DNA of 64,000 bases from Streptomyces spiralis (GCF_014654675.1 NZ_BNBC01000016.1:1-64000), one strand, 5' to 3'. Shown: positions 44,920 to 53,954, counted from the stretch's first letter. Notes: generated by a model not told the origin, from the letters alone. Numbers and translations are program-made.

Positions 44920-46365
44920 ATGGGATCCACTTCCGCCGAGAACCACGGAGGCGTCGGCCGCCGCGACCTGATCAAGCGGTCCGCGGCTCTCGGCCTGATC
45001 TCCGTACCCGCGATGAGCTTCCTGTCCGCGTGCGCCAGTGGCGGTGGCGACGGACAGGACAAGGCCAAGTCGGGCAAGAAGACCGCGAAGAATCCGCTGG
45101 GGGTCAACGAGACCGCCAAGATGGAATTCGTCCTCTTCGACGGCGGCTTCGGCAAGGAGTACGCCGAGGACGCCACCAAGATCTACCAGAAGAACTTCCC
45201 CAAGGCGACGGTCAAGTTCAGCGCCACCCAGAAGATCCAGTCCACGCTCCAGCCTCGGTTCAACCAGGGCAACCCGCCGGACCTCATCGACAACTCCGGC
45301 GCCGAGCAGATGGACATGGGCGTCCTCGTCGGCAAGAACCAGCTCGCCGACCTCACCCCGCTGCTGGACGCGCCGTCGTACGACGACCCGAACAAGAAGG
45401 TCCGCGACACGCTGCGCCCGGGCATCGTGGAGATGGGCCAGTTCGACGGCCAGCCGGTCTGGATCATGTACTACGCCTACACGGTCTACGGCGTCTGGTA
45501 CTCGCAGAAGGCCCTGGACTCGCTCGACGAGAAGTACCCCGAGACCTGGGACGAGATGCTCAAGGTCTGCGAGAAGGCCAAGAAGAAGGGCATGGCCGGC
45601 TGGACCTACGCCGGCAAGTACCCGTACTACATCCCCTTCTCGCTGTACCCGATGATCGCCAAGGTCGGCGGCCGGGAGGTCCTGGACGCCATCGACAACC
45701 TGGAGCCGAACGCCTGGAAGCACCCGGCGGTCAAGGCCTGTTTCGAGGCGTACTACGAGCTCTACAAGAAGGGCTACATCCTCAAGGGCACCCCCGGCCT
45801 GGACCACATCCAGTCGCAGACCGCCTGGGCCAAGGGCAAGGCGCTGTTCATCCCGAACGGCTCCTGGGTGGAGAACGAGTCCGCGAACGTGATTCCGCAG
45901 GACTTCAACCTCGCGGTCTCCGCCCCCAGCGGCATCGACAGCTCCGACAAGATGCCGTTCGGCACCATCTGGGCCTCCGGCGGCGAGCCCTTCATCGTCC
46001 CCGCCAAGGCCGCGAACCCCGCGGGCGGCATGGAGCAGCTGCGCATCATGCTCAGCGAGGCCTCCTCCAAGAACTTCACCTCGAAGGTGAAGTCGCTGAC
46101 CGCCTACAACGGCGGCACCACGGGCATCGAGCTGACCCCGGGCCTGAAGTCCGGCGTGGCGGCGCTGGACAAGGCCGGCACCAACGTGGTGAACCCGCGG
46201 CTGCAGGACTGGTACGTGCAGCTGCAGAAGGAGAAGATCGGTGTGGCCGGTCTGGGCGAGATGATGGCCGGCCGCCTCACCCCGGCGGAGGCCATCAGCA
46301 AGATCCAGGGCTTCGCCGACGAGGCCGCCAAGGACACGTCGATCAAGCACTACAAGCACCAGTGA
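44920..46365 (+). CDS. ngcE: Sugar-binding lipoprotein of the NgcEFG ABC transporter
   Basis: 481 residues from the ATG at 44920 (GGCGAGGA upstream). The signal has twin Arg at 14-15 and a lipobox SAC with Cys 38, so it is probably a Tat-exported lipoprotein. The mature protein is an extracellular solute-binding family 1 fold: KMEFVLFDGGFGKEYAEDA, RFNQGNPPDLIDNSG, FDGQPVWIMYYAYTVYGVWY and ALFIPNGSWVENES. Gene order SBP-permease-permease next to rok7B7 matches ngcEFG, whose NgcE binds N,N'-diacetylchitobiose/GlcNAc. No ATPase gene is present; in Streptomyces the shared ATPase MsiK energises such systems. Confidence 0.88.
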   Translation: MGSTSAENHGGVGRRDLIKRSAALGLISVPAMSFLSACASGGGDGQDKAKSGKKTAKNPLGVNETAKMEFVLFDGGFGKEYAEDATKIYQKNFPKATVKFSATQKIQSTLQPRFNQGNPPDLIDNSGAEQMDMGVLVGKNQLADLTPLLDAPSYDDPNKKVRDTLRPGIVEMGQFDGQPVWIMYYAYTVYGVWYSQKALDSLDEKYPETWDEMLKVCEKAKKKGMAGWTYAGKYPYYIPFSLYPMIAKVGGREVLDAIDNLEPNAWKHPAVKACFEAYYELYKKGYILKGTPGLDHIQSQTAWAKGKALFIPNGSWVENESANVIPQDFNLAVSAPSGIDSSDKMPFGTIWASGGEPFIVPAKAANPAGGMEQLRIMLSEASSKNFTSKVKSLTAYNGGTTGIELTPGLKSGVAALDKAGTNVVNPRLQDWYVQLQKEKIGVAGLGEMMAGRLTPAEAISKIQGFADEAAKDTSIKHYKHQ

Positions 46366-46373
46366 GGGTCCGT

Positions 46374-46422
46374 CGCCAGGGCCCGTGCGGCGACCGTGAC
46401 GGCCGCCGGACGGGCCCTGGCG
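46374..46422 (+). terminator. Stem-loop between ngcE and ngcF (possible attenuator)
   Basis: CGCCAGGGCCCGT (46374-46386) pairs perfectly with ACGGGCCCTGGCG (46410-46422), and the loop can fold further. Placed after the binding-protein gene it could stabilise ngcE mRNA or stop part of the transcription. Confidence 0.65.
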
Positions 46423-46456
46423 GCACCGTCCGCCCTTCAGATCGGGGACGCTAGCA

Positions 46457-47383
46457 ATGCAGCACGGCAAGTACCGGTTCATCGTGGGGTTTCTGGTCCT
46501 ACCCCTTGGGCTGTACGCGCTCTTCGTCGTCTGGCCGTTCATCCAGTCCATCTACTACTCGTTCACGGACTGGACGGGCCTGAGTCCCGACTTCAAGATG
46601 GTCGGGTTCGACAACTACAAGAGGATGTTCGACGACGAGATCTTCTGGAAGTCGTTGCAGCACAGTCTGCTGTTCGCGCTGGTGCTGCCGGTCGTGACGC
46701 TCGGTCTGGCACTGTTCTTCGCCTTCATGATCAATGTCGGCGGGCGGCGCAGGAGAGGCGGACCGGCCATCACCGGCGTCCGCGGCTCCTCGTTCTACAA
46801 GATCGTCTACTTCTTCCCGCAGGTGCTGTCGATCGCCATCGTCGCCATCCTGTTCGCGTTCGTGTACAACCCGGACAGCGGCGCGATCAACTCCCTGCTG
46901 AGCGCGGTCGGGCTCGACAGCCTTCAGCCGCTGTGGCTGGGCGACCCGGACCTGGCGCTGTGGTGCGTGATGGCCGTGCTGGTCTGGTCGACGACCGGCT
47001 TCTTCGTGGTCCTCTTCTCGGCCGGTATGGCCTCCATCCCGGCAGATCTGTACGAGGCCGCGCTGCTCGACGGCGCCAGCCGGTTCGCCACCTTCTTCCG
47101 GATCACCCTGCCGCTGCTGTGGGACACCGTGCAGTCCGGCTGGGTCTACATGGGCATCCTCGCCCTCGGCGCGGAGTCGTTCGCGGTCGTACAGATCATG
47201 ACGACCGGGCCGGGCGGCCCCGACTACTCGACCACCGTCATGGTCCTGTACGTGTACCAGAAGGCGTTCCGTGACGGGCAGGCGGCCTACGCCACCACGA
47301 TCGGCGTCGCCCTGCTGGTCGTCACGCTGGCCTTCGCGGCGATCGTGATGCGGCTGGGCCGGCGCGAGCGGCTGGAGTTCTGA
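46457..47383 (+). CDS. ngcF: ABC sugar transporter permease
   Basis: 308 residues with six membrane helices: FIVGFLVLPLGLYALFVVWP first, then helices near 70-95, 113-135, 160-185, 205-235 and 275-295. The binding-protein-dependent EAA loop that contacts the ATPase is EAALLDGASRFATFFRITLP (about 200-219). This is the MalF-like member. It is encoded 91 bases after ngcE, with a stem-loop in between, and 2 bases before ngcG. It forms the channel with NgcG and needs an external ATPase, presumably MsiK. Confidence 0.93.
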   Translation: MQHGKYRFIVGFLVLPLGLYALFVVWPFIQSIYYSFTDWTGLSPDFKMVGFDNYKRMFDDEIFWKSLQHSLLFALVLPVVTLGLALFFAFMINVGGRRRRGGPAITGVRGSSFYKIVYFFPQVLSIAIVAILFAFVYNPDSGAINSLLSAVGLDSLQPLWLGDPDLALWCVMAVLVWSTTGFFVVLFSAGMASIPADLYEAALLDGASRFATFFRITLPLLWDTVQSGWVYMGILALGAESFAVVQIMTTGPGGPDYSTTVMVLYVYQKAFRDGQAAYATTIGVALLVVTLAFAAIVMRLGRRERLEF

Positions 47384-47385
47384 TC

Positions 47386-48309
47386 ATGAAAACGACCGAG
47401 ACCCCCGCCCCCGTACCGGCCGAGTCCGGCGCCACCGTCTCCAAGGTCGGCGTGCCGGCCGGGACGGACACCCGGCAGAAGAAGGAGGGCGGTGTCCTCA
47501 ACGTCTTCTCCCACGGCATCCTGATCGTCTGGGCGATCATGGTCGTCATGCCGCTGGTGTGGGCGGTGATGACGTCCTTCAAGACCGACGGCGACATCTT
47601 CAGCTCGCCCTGGTCGCTGCCGGACAGGCTGCACTTCGAGAACTGGTCGCGCGCCTGGAGCGACGCCCACATGAGCGACTACTTCCTCAACACCGTTCTG
47701 GTGGTGGGGGGCTCGCTCATCGGCACGCTGGTGCTCGGCTCGATGGCGGCGTACGTGCTGGCCCGGTTCGACTTCCCGGGCAACCGGTTCATCTACTACC
47801 TCTTCATCGGCGGCATGAGCTTCCCGATCATGCTGGCGCTGGTGCCGTTGTTCTACGTCGTGAACAACATGGGGCTGCTGAACACCATCCACGGACTGAT
47901 CCTGGTCTACATCGCCTACTCGCTGCCCTTCACGGTGTTCTTCCTGACGGCGTTCTTCCGGACCCTGCCGACCTCGGTGGCGGAGGCCGCCTTCGTGGAC
48001 GGCGCCTCGCACACCCGGACGTTCTTCCAGATCATGCTGCCGATGGCCAAGCCCGGCCTGATCAGCGTGGGAATCTTCAACTTCCTCGGGCAGTGGAACC
48101 AGTACATGCTGCCGACGGTGCTCAACACCGACCCCGACAAGCACGTGCTCACCCAGGGATTGGTGCAGCTGGCCGTGAGCCAGGGCTACAAGGGCGACTG
48201 GTCCGGTCTCTTCGCGGGCCTGGTGATGGCGATGCTGCCGGTCCTGGCCGCGTACATCGTCTTCCAGCGCCAGGTGGTGCAGGGCCTGACGGCGGGCGCC
48301 CTGAAGTAG
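47386..48309 (+). CDS. ngcG: ABC sugar transporter permease
   Basis: 307 residues. A hydrophilic N-terminus (about 40 residues) precedes six helices of the MalG type: LNVFSHGILIVWAIMVVMPL first. The EAA loop is EAAFVDGASHTRTFFQIMLP. The start lies two bases after the ngcF stop, so the pair is translationally linked. With NgcF it forms the membrane channel for chito-oligosaccharides or GlcNAc delivered by NgcE. A perfect 20-bp hairpin closes the operon. Confidence 0.93.
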   Translation: MKTTETPAPVPAESGATVSKVGVPAGTDTRQKKEGGVLNVFSHGILIVWAIMVVMPLVWAVMTSFKTDGDIFSSPWSLPDRLHFENWSRAWSDAHMSDYFLNTVLVVGGSLIGTLVLGSMAAYVLARFDFPGNRFIYYLFIGGMSFPIMLALVPLFYVVNNMGLLNTIHGLILVYIAYSLPFTVFFLTAFFRTLPTSVAEAAFVDGASHTRTFFQIMLPMAKPGLISVGIFNFLGQWNQYMLPTVLNTDPDKHVLTQGLVQLAVSQGYKGDWSGLFAGLVMAMLPVLAAYIVFQRQVVQGLTAGALK

Positions 48310-48345
48310 CTCCGAGGCCCTTCCCGGGCCCGCTCGCGCGCGTTC

Positions 48346-48388
48346 CACGCCGAAGCCGCCCCCGGCCGCCGGGGGCGGCTTCGGCGTG
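48346..48388. terminator. Perfect 20-bp terminator of ngcEFG
   Basis: CACGCCGAAGCCGCCCCCGG and CCGGGGGCGGCTTCGGCGTG pair completely around a 3-base loop, starting 36 bases after the ngcG stop. Confidence 0.92.
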
Positions 48389-48601
48389 CCTTCGCAGCCC
48401 CTCCTGCGGCGATCGACGGCCCTCCTGCCGCGATCACCGGCGGAGTGCTTCGGCGTGCCCTACCACGGCTCCGCAGGTGTGTCCAAGGGCCCGGAAACGG
48501 TTCAACCTCTTGACGGGAGGCGACACGAACGGCTCATCTTAGAGTTCACTTGTTGGATAGACGGGGCCTCACCGGAGCGGCCCCGCGCTCAGGAGGTCGT
48601 C

Positions 48602-49813
48602 GTGGAGACTCCAGGGTCGCAGTCGTCGCTGCACCGAGCCAACCTGGAGCGGGTCGTACGTGCCGTGCGTCTTGCCGGTTCCCTCACGCAGGCGGAGATC
48701 GCGCGGACCACGGGTCTGTCCGCGGCAACGGTCTCCAACATCGTGCGCGAGCTGAAGGACGGCGGAACGGTCCAGGTCACACCCACGTCAGCGGGCGGCC
48801 GCCGGGCCCGCAGCGTGTCCCTGAGCGGCGACGCCGGGATCGTGATCGGCGTCGACTTCGGGCATGCGCATTTGCGGGTCGCGATCGGGAACCTCGCCCA
48901 CCAGGTACTCGCCGAGGAGTCCGAGCCGCTGGACGTGGACGCCTCCTGGGTGCAGGGCTTCGACCGGGCGGAGGAGCTGGTCAACCGGCTGATCGCGGCC
49001 ACGGGGGTGGACCGCTCCAAGATCGCCGGCGTGGGCCTCGGCGTGCCCGGCCCGATCGACGTGGAGTCCGGCACGCTCGGCTCCACGGCCATCCTGCCCG
49101 GCTGGGGCGGCATCAAGCCCGCCGAGGAGCTGCGGGGGCGGCTCGGCGTGCCGGTGCACGTGGACAACGACGCCAACCTCGGCGCCCTCGGCGAGCTGGT
49201 GTGGGGCAGCGGGCGCGGGGTCCGCGACCTGGCCTACATCAAGATCGCCAGTGGTGTGGGCGCCGGCCTGGTCATCAACGGGAAGATCTACCGCGGCCCC
49301 GGCGGCACAGCGGGTGAAATCGGGCATATTACACTGGATGAATCCGGCCCGGTCTGCCGCTGCGGAAACCGTGGCTGCCTGGAGACCTTCACCTCCGCGC
49401 GGTACGTCCTGCCGCTGCTCCAGCCCAGTCACGGCCTCGATCTGACCATGGAAGGCGTCGTACGGCTGGCGCGGGACGGTGACCCGGGCTGTCGTCGGGT
49501 GATCGCCGACGTCGGCCGTCACATCGGCAGTGGAGTCGCCAATCTCTGCAATCTGCTCAACCCGAGCCGGGTGGTCCTCGGCGGTGATCTCGCGGAGGCG
49601 GGCGAGCTGGTGCTCGGGCCGATCAGAGAGTCCGTCGGGCGCTATGCCATCCCCAGTGCCGCACGCCAACTGTCCGTTCTTCCCGGGGCACTTGGCGGCC
49701 GTGCAGAGGTGCTCGGGGCACTGGCCCTGGCGCTCAGCGAGATGGGTGATTCCACCCTCTTGGACGGAAGTGCGGCAGATGCTCGGCGTGTGGCCATGCC
49801 CGTCTTCACTTAG
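48602..49813 (+). CDS. rok7B7: ROK-family transcriptional regulator Rok7B7
   Basis: 403 residues from a GTG at 48602 with AGGAGG 5 bases upstream. The N-terminal winged HTH is GSLTQAEIARTTGLSAATVS (about 29-48). The ROK domain follows: GIVIGVDFGHAHLRVAIGNL (nucleotide-binding-like), GVGLGVPGPID, VHVDNDANLGALGE and the zinc motif CRCGNRGCLE with the preceding H. In S. coelicolor this regulator controls the adjacent xylFGH transporter, carbon repression and antibiotic production, and represses itself. Its position between ngcEFG and xylFGH agrees. The words TTAGAG and TTCACTT occur both in its own leader (48539-48551) and in front of xylF. Confidence 0.93.
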   Translation: METPGSQSSLHRANLERVVRAVRLAGSLTQAEIARTTGLSAATVSNIVRELKDGGTVQVTPTSAGGRRARSVSLSGDAGIVIGVDFGHAHLRVAIGNLAHQVLAEESEPLDVDASWVQGFDRAEELVNRLIAATGVDRSKIAGVGLGVPGPIDVESGTLGSTAILPGWGGIKPAEELRGRLGVPVHVDNDANLGALGELVWGSGRGVRDLAYIKIASGVGAGLVINGKIYRGPGGTAGEIGHITLDESGPVCRCGNRGCLETFTSARYVLPLLQPSHGLDLTMEGVVRLARDGDPGCRRVIADVGRHIGSGVANLCNLLNPSRVVLGGDLAEAGELVLGPIRESVGRYAIPSAARQLSVLPGALGGRAEVLGALALALSEMGDSTLLDGSAADARRVAMPVFT

Positions 49814-49836
49814 AGCAATCCTGTCTTCACTTAGAG
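49802..49836. promoter_or_regulatory. Tandem 14-bp repeats upstream of xylF (candidate Rok7B7 operator)
   Basis: GTCTTCACTTAGAG occurs at 49802-49815 and again at 49823-49836, 21 bases apart (two helical turns). The first copy overlaps the rok7B7 stop codon. Related words TTAGAG-TTCACTT are at 48539-48551 before rok7B7. Confidence 0.55.
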
Positions 49837-49955
49837 AACGAAACATGTCGTTGCCAACCCGTTAAGGATTTACTTCTTGACGTCGCACGTGCGGCCGAGT
49901 TGACTTCCGACCACCTCGGCCGCAGCGCGGCCCTGTCAGGGAGGCACCCCCAACA

Positions 49956-51056
49956 ATGAACGCAACGATGCGTAGAGTCGTCATTGGCACCGCCGCTGTT
50001 TCGATGGCCCTTTCGGTGGCCGCCTGTGGCAAAGCGGGCGACAAGAAGAGTGACGACTCGTCCAGCAGCGGCTCGGGCGACAAGACGATCGGCCTGCTGC
50101 TCCCCGACAGCGTCACCGCACGCTACGAGAAGTTCGACAAGCCCTACTTCGAGGCCAAGGTCAGCGCGCTGTGCTCGGACTGCAAGGTCGAGTACGCGAA
50201 CGCCGCCGGTGACGCCGCCAAGCAGGCCCAGCAGGTCAGCAGCATGATCACCAAGGGCGTCAAGGTCATCGTGGTCAGCGCCCAGGACTCCGCCGCCATC
50301 AAGTCCTCCATCCAGACCGCGGTCAACAAGGGCATCAAGGTCATCGCCTACGACCGCCTCGCCCAGGGCCCGGTCTCCGCGTACGTCTCCTTCGACAACG
50401 TCAAGGTCGGCGAGCTGCAGGGCCAGGCGCTGGTCGACGCGCTCGGCTCCAAGGCCACCAAGTCGTCGAAGGTCGTCATGATCAACGGTGACGACGCCGA
50501 CCCGAACGCCGCGGAGTTCAAGAAGGGCGCCCACAGCGTCCTCGACGGCAAGGTCGACATCGCCTACGAGCAGTCCGGTCTGTGGAAGGACACCGTCGCC
50601 GCCCAGAAGATGAAGGCGGCCATCACCCAGATCGGCGCCAAGAAGATCGCGGGCGTCTACGCCGCCAACGACGGCATGGCCGGCGGTATCGCCACCACGC
50701 TCAAGGGCGCCGGGATCAGCGGCATCCCGCTGACGGGACAGGACGCGGAGCTCGCGGGCATCCAGCGCATCGTCGCGGGCACCCAGTCCAGCACCGTCTA
50801 CAAGGCCTTCAAGCCGGAGGCGGAAGCCGCCGCTCAGCTCGCGGTCAACCTGCTCCAGGGCAAGGACATCTCGTCCCTCGCGACGGTGACGAAGACCAGC
50901 GGTTCCGGCGACAAGGTGCCCTCGCAGCTGCTGCCCCCGGTGTCGGTCACCAAGGCCAACATCAAGGACACGGTGATCAAGGACAAGCTCTACACCGTCC
51001 AGGACATCTGCACCGCCGAGTACGCGAAGGCCTGCAAGGCCGCCGGCCTCGAGTAA
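49956..51056 (+). CDS. xylF: D-xylose ABC transporter substrate-binding lipoprotein
   Basis: 366 residues; lipobox VAAC with Cys 24 follows a Sec signal, then a Ser/Asp linker. The mature chain is a periplasmic-binding-protein fold of the ribose/xylose type: TIGLLLPDSVTARYEKFDKP, VIVVSAQDSAAIKSSIQTAV, KVIAYDRLA, KVVMINGDDADPNAAEFKKG, GVYAANDGMAGGIATTLKG and GIPLTGQDAELAGIQRIVAG. The FDKP, YDRLA and ANDGMA motifs match XylF. It sits after rok7B7 and before xylG-xylH, separated from xylG by a 258-base gap with a strong stem-loop. Its own leader has tandem 14-bp repeats. Confidence 0.93.
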   Translation: MNATMRRVVIGTAAVSMALSVAACGKAGDKKSDDSSSSGSGDKTIGLLLPDSVTARYEKFDKPYFEAKVSALCSDCKVEYANAAGDAAKQAQQVSSMITKGVKVIVVSAQDSAAIKSSIQTAVNKGIKVIAYDRLAQGPVSAYVSFDNVKVGELQGQALVDALGSKATKSSKVVMINGDDADPNAAEFKKGAHSVLDGKVDIAYEQSGLWKDTVAAQKMKAAITQIGAKKIAGVYAANDGMAGGIATTLKGAGISGIPLTGQDAELAGIQRIVAGTQSSTVYKAFKPEAEAAAQLAVNLLQGKDISSLATVTKTSGSGDKVPSQLLPPVSVTKANIKDTVIKDKLYTVQDICTAEYAKACKAAGLE

Positions 51057-51131
51057 GCACTCGAGCGACGCTCGGGTGGCGCTCGTACGAGCCGCACGAG
51101 CCCCGACCGCCTCAGCGGTCCCGCGAAACCT

Positions 51132-51183
51132 GTCCGACGCCCGTCCCGGCCTCCATACCCCGCCGCCGGGACGGGCGTTGGAC
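51132..51183 (+). terminator. Stem-loop between xylF and xylG (partial terminator or mRNA stabiliser)
   Basis: GTCCGACGCCCGTCCCGGC (51132-51150) pairs with GCCGGGACGGGCGTTGGAC (51165-51183), 18 of 19 positions, with a 14-base loop. It would raise xylF mRNA over xylGH. Confidence 0.75.
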
Positions 51184-51314
51184 GGACACCGTTGCCAACG
51201 GCAGCGGATTCGCTCATGTTCATCTTGTAAGCGCGTGCTGCATGCACGCTCCTCCGCGCCCGACCTCTCAGGCGCGGCATCCCCGCCGGTCAGGCGGCGA
51301 AGGAGATGGTTCAC

Positions 51315-52097
51315 GTGTCCGCTACGCCCGTGCTGGCGTTGCGCGGAGTCTCCAAGCGATTCGGTGCGGTCCAGGCCCTCACCGATGTCGAACTGGAGGT
51401 CCACGCCGGAGAAGTGGTCGCCCTCGTGGGCGACAACGGCGCAGGAAAGTCGACCCTGGTCAAGACGATCGCGGGTGTCCACCCCATCGATGAGGGCGTC
51501 ATCGAGTGGGAGGGCCGGCCGGTCAGCATCACCAAGCCGCACGACGCCCAGGGACTCGGCGTCGCGACCGTCTACCAGGACCTCGCTCTGTGCGACAACC
51601 TCGACGTGGTCGGCAACCTGTTCCTCGGGCGCGAGCTGCTGCACCGTGGCGCCATCGACGAGGTGACGATGGAGAAGCAGGCCCGCGAACTGCTGAGCAC
51701 GCTCTCGATCCGGATCCCGAGCGTGCGTATCCCGATCGCGAGCCTCTCCGGCGGCCAGCGCCAGGTCGTCGCCATCGCCCGCGCCCTGATCGGCGACCCG
51801 AAGGTGGTGATCCTCGACGAGCCCACCGCAGCTCTCGGCGTCGAGCAGACCGCGCAGGTGCTCGACCTGGTCGAGCGGCTGCGTGAGCGTGACCTCGGGG
51901 TCATCCTCATCAGCCACAACATGGCGGACGTCAAGGCGGTCGCGGACACCGTCGCCGTCCTGCGCCTGGGCAAGAACAACGGCTTCTTCCCCGTGAAGAG
52001 CACCAGCCACGAAGACATCATCGCCGCGATCACGGGAGCCACGGACAACGCCGTGACTCGTCGTGCGGAGCGTCGCAGCACGGAGGCGGCAAAGTGA
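51315..52097 (+). CDS. xylG: Xylose ABC transporter ATP-binding protein
   Basis: 260 residues from a GTG at 51315, which has AAGGAG 9 bases upstream; an ATG at 51306 abuts that site and is unlikely. It has a single nucleotide-binding domain: Walker A GDNGAGKS (about 40-47), Q-loop VYQDLALCDNLDV, signature LSGGQRQ, Walker B VVILDEPTAALG and switch HNM. Many XylG/RbsA proteins are about 500 residues with two ATPase domains, and this one has only one, so a homodimer must drive transport. Its stop overlaps the xylH GTG. Confidence 0.93.
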   Translation: MSATPVLALRGVSKRFGAVQALTDVELEVHAGEVVALVGDNGAGKSTLVKTIAGVHPIDEGVIEWEGRPVSITKPHDAQGLGVATVYQDLALCDNLDVVGNLFLGRELLHRGAIDEVTMEKQARELLSTLSIRIPSVRIPIASLSGGQRQVVAIARALIGDPKVVILDEPTAALGVEQTAQVLDLVERLRERDLGVILISHNMADVKAVADTVAVLRLGKNNGFFPVKSTSHEDIIAAITGATDNAVTRRAERRSTEAAK

Positions 52098-53443
52098 GTG
52101 ACACGTCCAACACCGTGAAGGGCAAGGGTTCGCCCAAGGACGAGAAGGCCGACGCCGCTGTGGAGGCCCCGACGACCGTGGCCCCCGCGGACGACCCCAC
52201 GGCTGCCCCGGTGCCTGTCGTCGACCCGCGCCTGCTGGTCCGCGAAGAGGGCCTCAAGGGCTACATCACCGAGTTCAAGCGCAAGGTGAAGGGCGGCGAA
52301 CTCGGTTCGCTGCCGGTCTTCATCGGCCTGATCATCATCTGGACGATCTTCCAGCTGAAGAACGACCGGTTCCTCAGCGCGGACAACCTGTCCAACATCA
52401 GCTACTTCCTGTCGGCCACCGGCATGCTCGCCATCGGCCTGGTGTTCGTTCTGCTGCTCGGCGAGATCGACCTCTCCGTCGGCTCGGTCAGCGGCCTCGC
52501 GTCCACCGTGTTCGCCGTCTTCGTGGTCAACCACGGCATGAACGGCTGGCTGGCCCTGATCCTGACGATCATCACGGGCATCGGCATCGGCGCGCTGCAC
52601 GGCTGGTTCTTCGCGAAGATCGGCGTACCGGCGTTCGTGGTGACCCTGGCCGGCTTCCTCGGCTGGAACGGCCTGATGCTGTGGCTGCTCGGCTCCAGTG
52701 GCACGATCAACATCCCTGCCGACTCCGGCCCGGTGCACCTGTTCGGACAGAACTCGTTCTTCATGGACCAGGCCATCGTCGGCGCCTACCTGCTGGCGGG
52801 CCTCGGTGTCGTGCTGATGCTCGTGGGCTCGTTCAACGATCAGCGCCGCCGCAAGGCGGCCGGGGTGCCCTTCCGGCCCACCAGTGAGATCCTGCTCCGG
52901 GCCGGCCTGCTCGCGGTGGCGTCCTTCGTCGCCGCGGCCACGCTGAACAACTCCGCCGGCGTCTCCAACGCTCTGGTGATCTTCCTCGCCGCGTTGGTCG
53001 TCGTCGACTTCGTACTCCGCCGTACGACGTACGGCCGTAAGGTCTTCGCGGTCGGCGGCGGCATCGAGGCGGCGCGCCGCGCCGGCATCAACGTGCCGAT
53101 GGTGCGGATCACCGTGTTCGCCATCTCCGGTGGCTTCGCGGCTCTCGGTGGCATGTTCTTCGCCGGCCAGACGGCGAGCGCCACGCTGAACGCGGGCGGC
53201 GGCAACACGCTGATGCTCGCCATCGCGGCGGCCGTCATCGGTGGTACGAGCCTCTTCGGTGGCCGTGGTTCGGTGTGGTCGGCGCTGCTGGGCATGCTGG
53301 TCATCCAGTCGATCCAGACCGGTCTCGACCTGCTGAACATGAACACGTCGATCCAGTACATGATCACCGGTGCGGTGCTGCTGGGTGCGGTGGTCATCGA
53401 CTCCGTCTCCCGCAAGAGCCAGAAGGCCGCGGGCCGCGCCTGA
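52094..53443 (+). CDS. xylH: Xylose ABC transporter permease
   Basis: 449 residues, GTG start overlapping the xylG stop, with GGAGG just upstream. About 60 hydrophilic residues (Ala/Pro/Thr/Asp) precede about ten or more membrane helices. Family signatures are ATGMLAIGLVFVLLLGEIDL, SVGSVSGLAS, FVVTLAGFLGWNGLMLWLL and GGTSLFGGRGSVWSALLGML (the BPD_transp_2 motif). It forms the membrane channel as a dimer with XylG. A hairpin terminator follows 18 bases after the stop. Confidence 0.93.
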   Translation: MSDTSNTVKGKGSPKDEKADAAVEAPTTVAPADDPTAAPVPVVDPRLLVREEGLKGYITEFKRKVKGGELGSLPVFIGLIIIWTIFQLKNDRFLSADNLSNISYFLSATGMLAIGLVFVLLLGEIDLSVGSVSGLASTVFAVFVVNHGMNGWLALILTIITGIGIGALHGWFFAKIGVPAFVVTLAGFLGWNGLMLWLLGSSGTINIPADSGPVHLFGQNSFFMDQAIVGAYLLAGLGVVLMLVGSFNDQRRRKAAGVPFRPTSEILLRAGLLAVASFVAAATLNNSAGVSNALVIFLAALVVVDFVLRRTTYGRKVFAVGGGIEAARRAGINVPMVRITVFAISGGFAALGGMFFAGQTASATLNAGGGNTLMLAIAAAVIGGTSLFGGRGSVWSALLGMLVIQSIQTGLDLLNMNTSIQYMITGAVLLGAVVIDSVSRKSQKAAGRA

Positions 53444-53460
53444 CGGCCCCCTCACCGACC

Positions 53461-53498
53461 GATGGTGCCCGGCGTCAAGGACGAGGCCGGGCACCATC
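53461..53498. terminator. Terminator of xylFGH
   Basis: GATGGTGCCCGGC and GCCGGGCACCATC pair perfectly (13 bp) around a 12-base loop just after the xylH stop. Confidence 0.88.
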
Positions 53499-53617
53499 CG
53501 TGTGTCCGGGCACCCGCCCATCATGATTTCCCTTCGTGCCGCCACCTTTCACTCGAAGAAGCAGAAGCAATAAGCGGAAGGGAGAATTGGAAAGGTTGAG
53601 GCGGAAATAACAGGTTG

Positions 53618-53941
53618 ACATCCCTGTTCGTCATCCTCGGCCACCTCTACAAGCCGGCCCGGGCCAGCGGCGTCACGGCCGTCCTCGACCCGGCAGCCAT
53701 CCCCTACCTGGACGGCGCCCGCGAGGCCGTACGCGACGGTTACGTCAGCGGCGGCACCCGGCGCGACCTCGACTGGGTGGGCTCGCACACCCGCTTCGGG
53801 CCCGCCGTCGGCGAGGACGAGCGGCTGCTGCTCGCCGACGCCCAGACCTCCGGCGGTCTGCTCGTCGCCGGGGAGATACCCGGTGCGCCCGTCATCGGCC
53901 ATCTCGCCCCGCGCGGCGACCACTTCGTGACGGTCGGCTGA
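53618..53941 (+). pseudogene. selD: 3' fragment of selenide,water dikinase gene
   Basis: About 107 codons read LGHLYKPARASGVTAVLDPA, IPYLDGAREAVRDGYVSGGT, LLLADAQTSGGLLVAG, then DHFVTVG and a stop. These are the C-terminal half of SelD, which makes selenophosphate from selenide and ATP. The N-terminal half with the catalytic Cys/Sec and Lys is absent, and upstream DNA turns into an AT-rich non-coding stretch. There is no good start codon or ribosome site. It is therefore a truncated relic. Confidence 0.8.
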
Positions 53942-53954
53942 CCCCATGACGTCC

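Noticed and set aside
51306..51308. ATG as the xylG start
   Set aside because: It directly abuts the AAGGAG ribosome site, leaving no spacing; the GTG nine bases downstream of that site is favoured.
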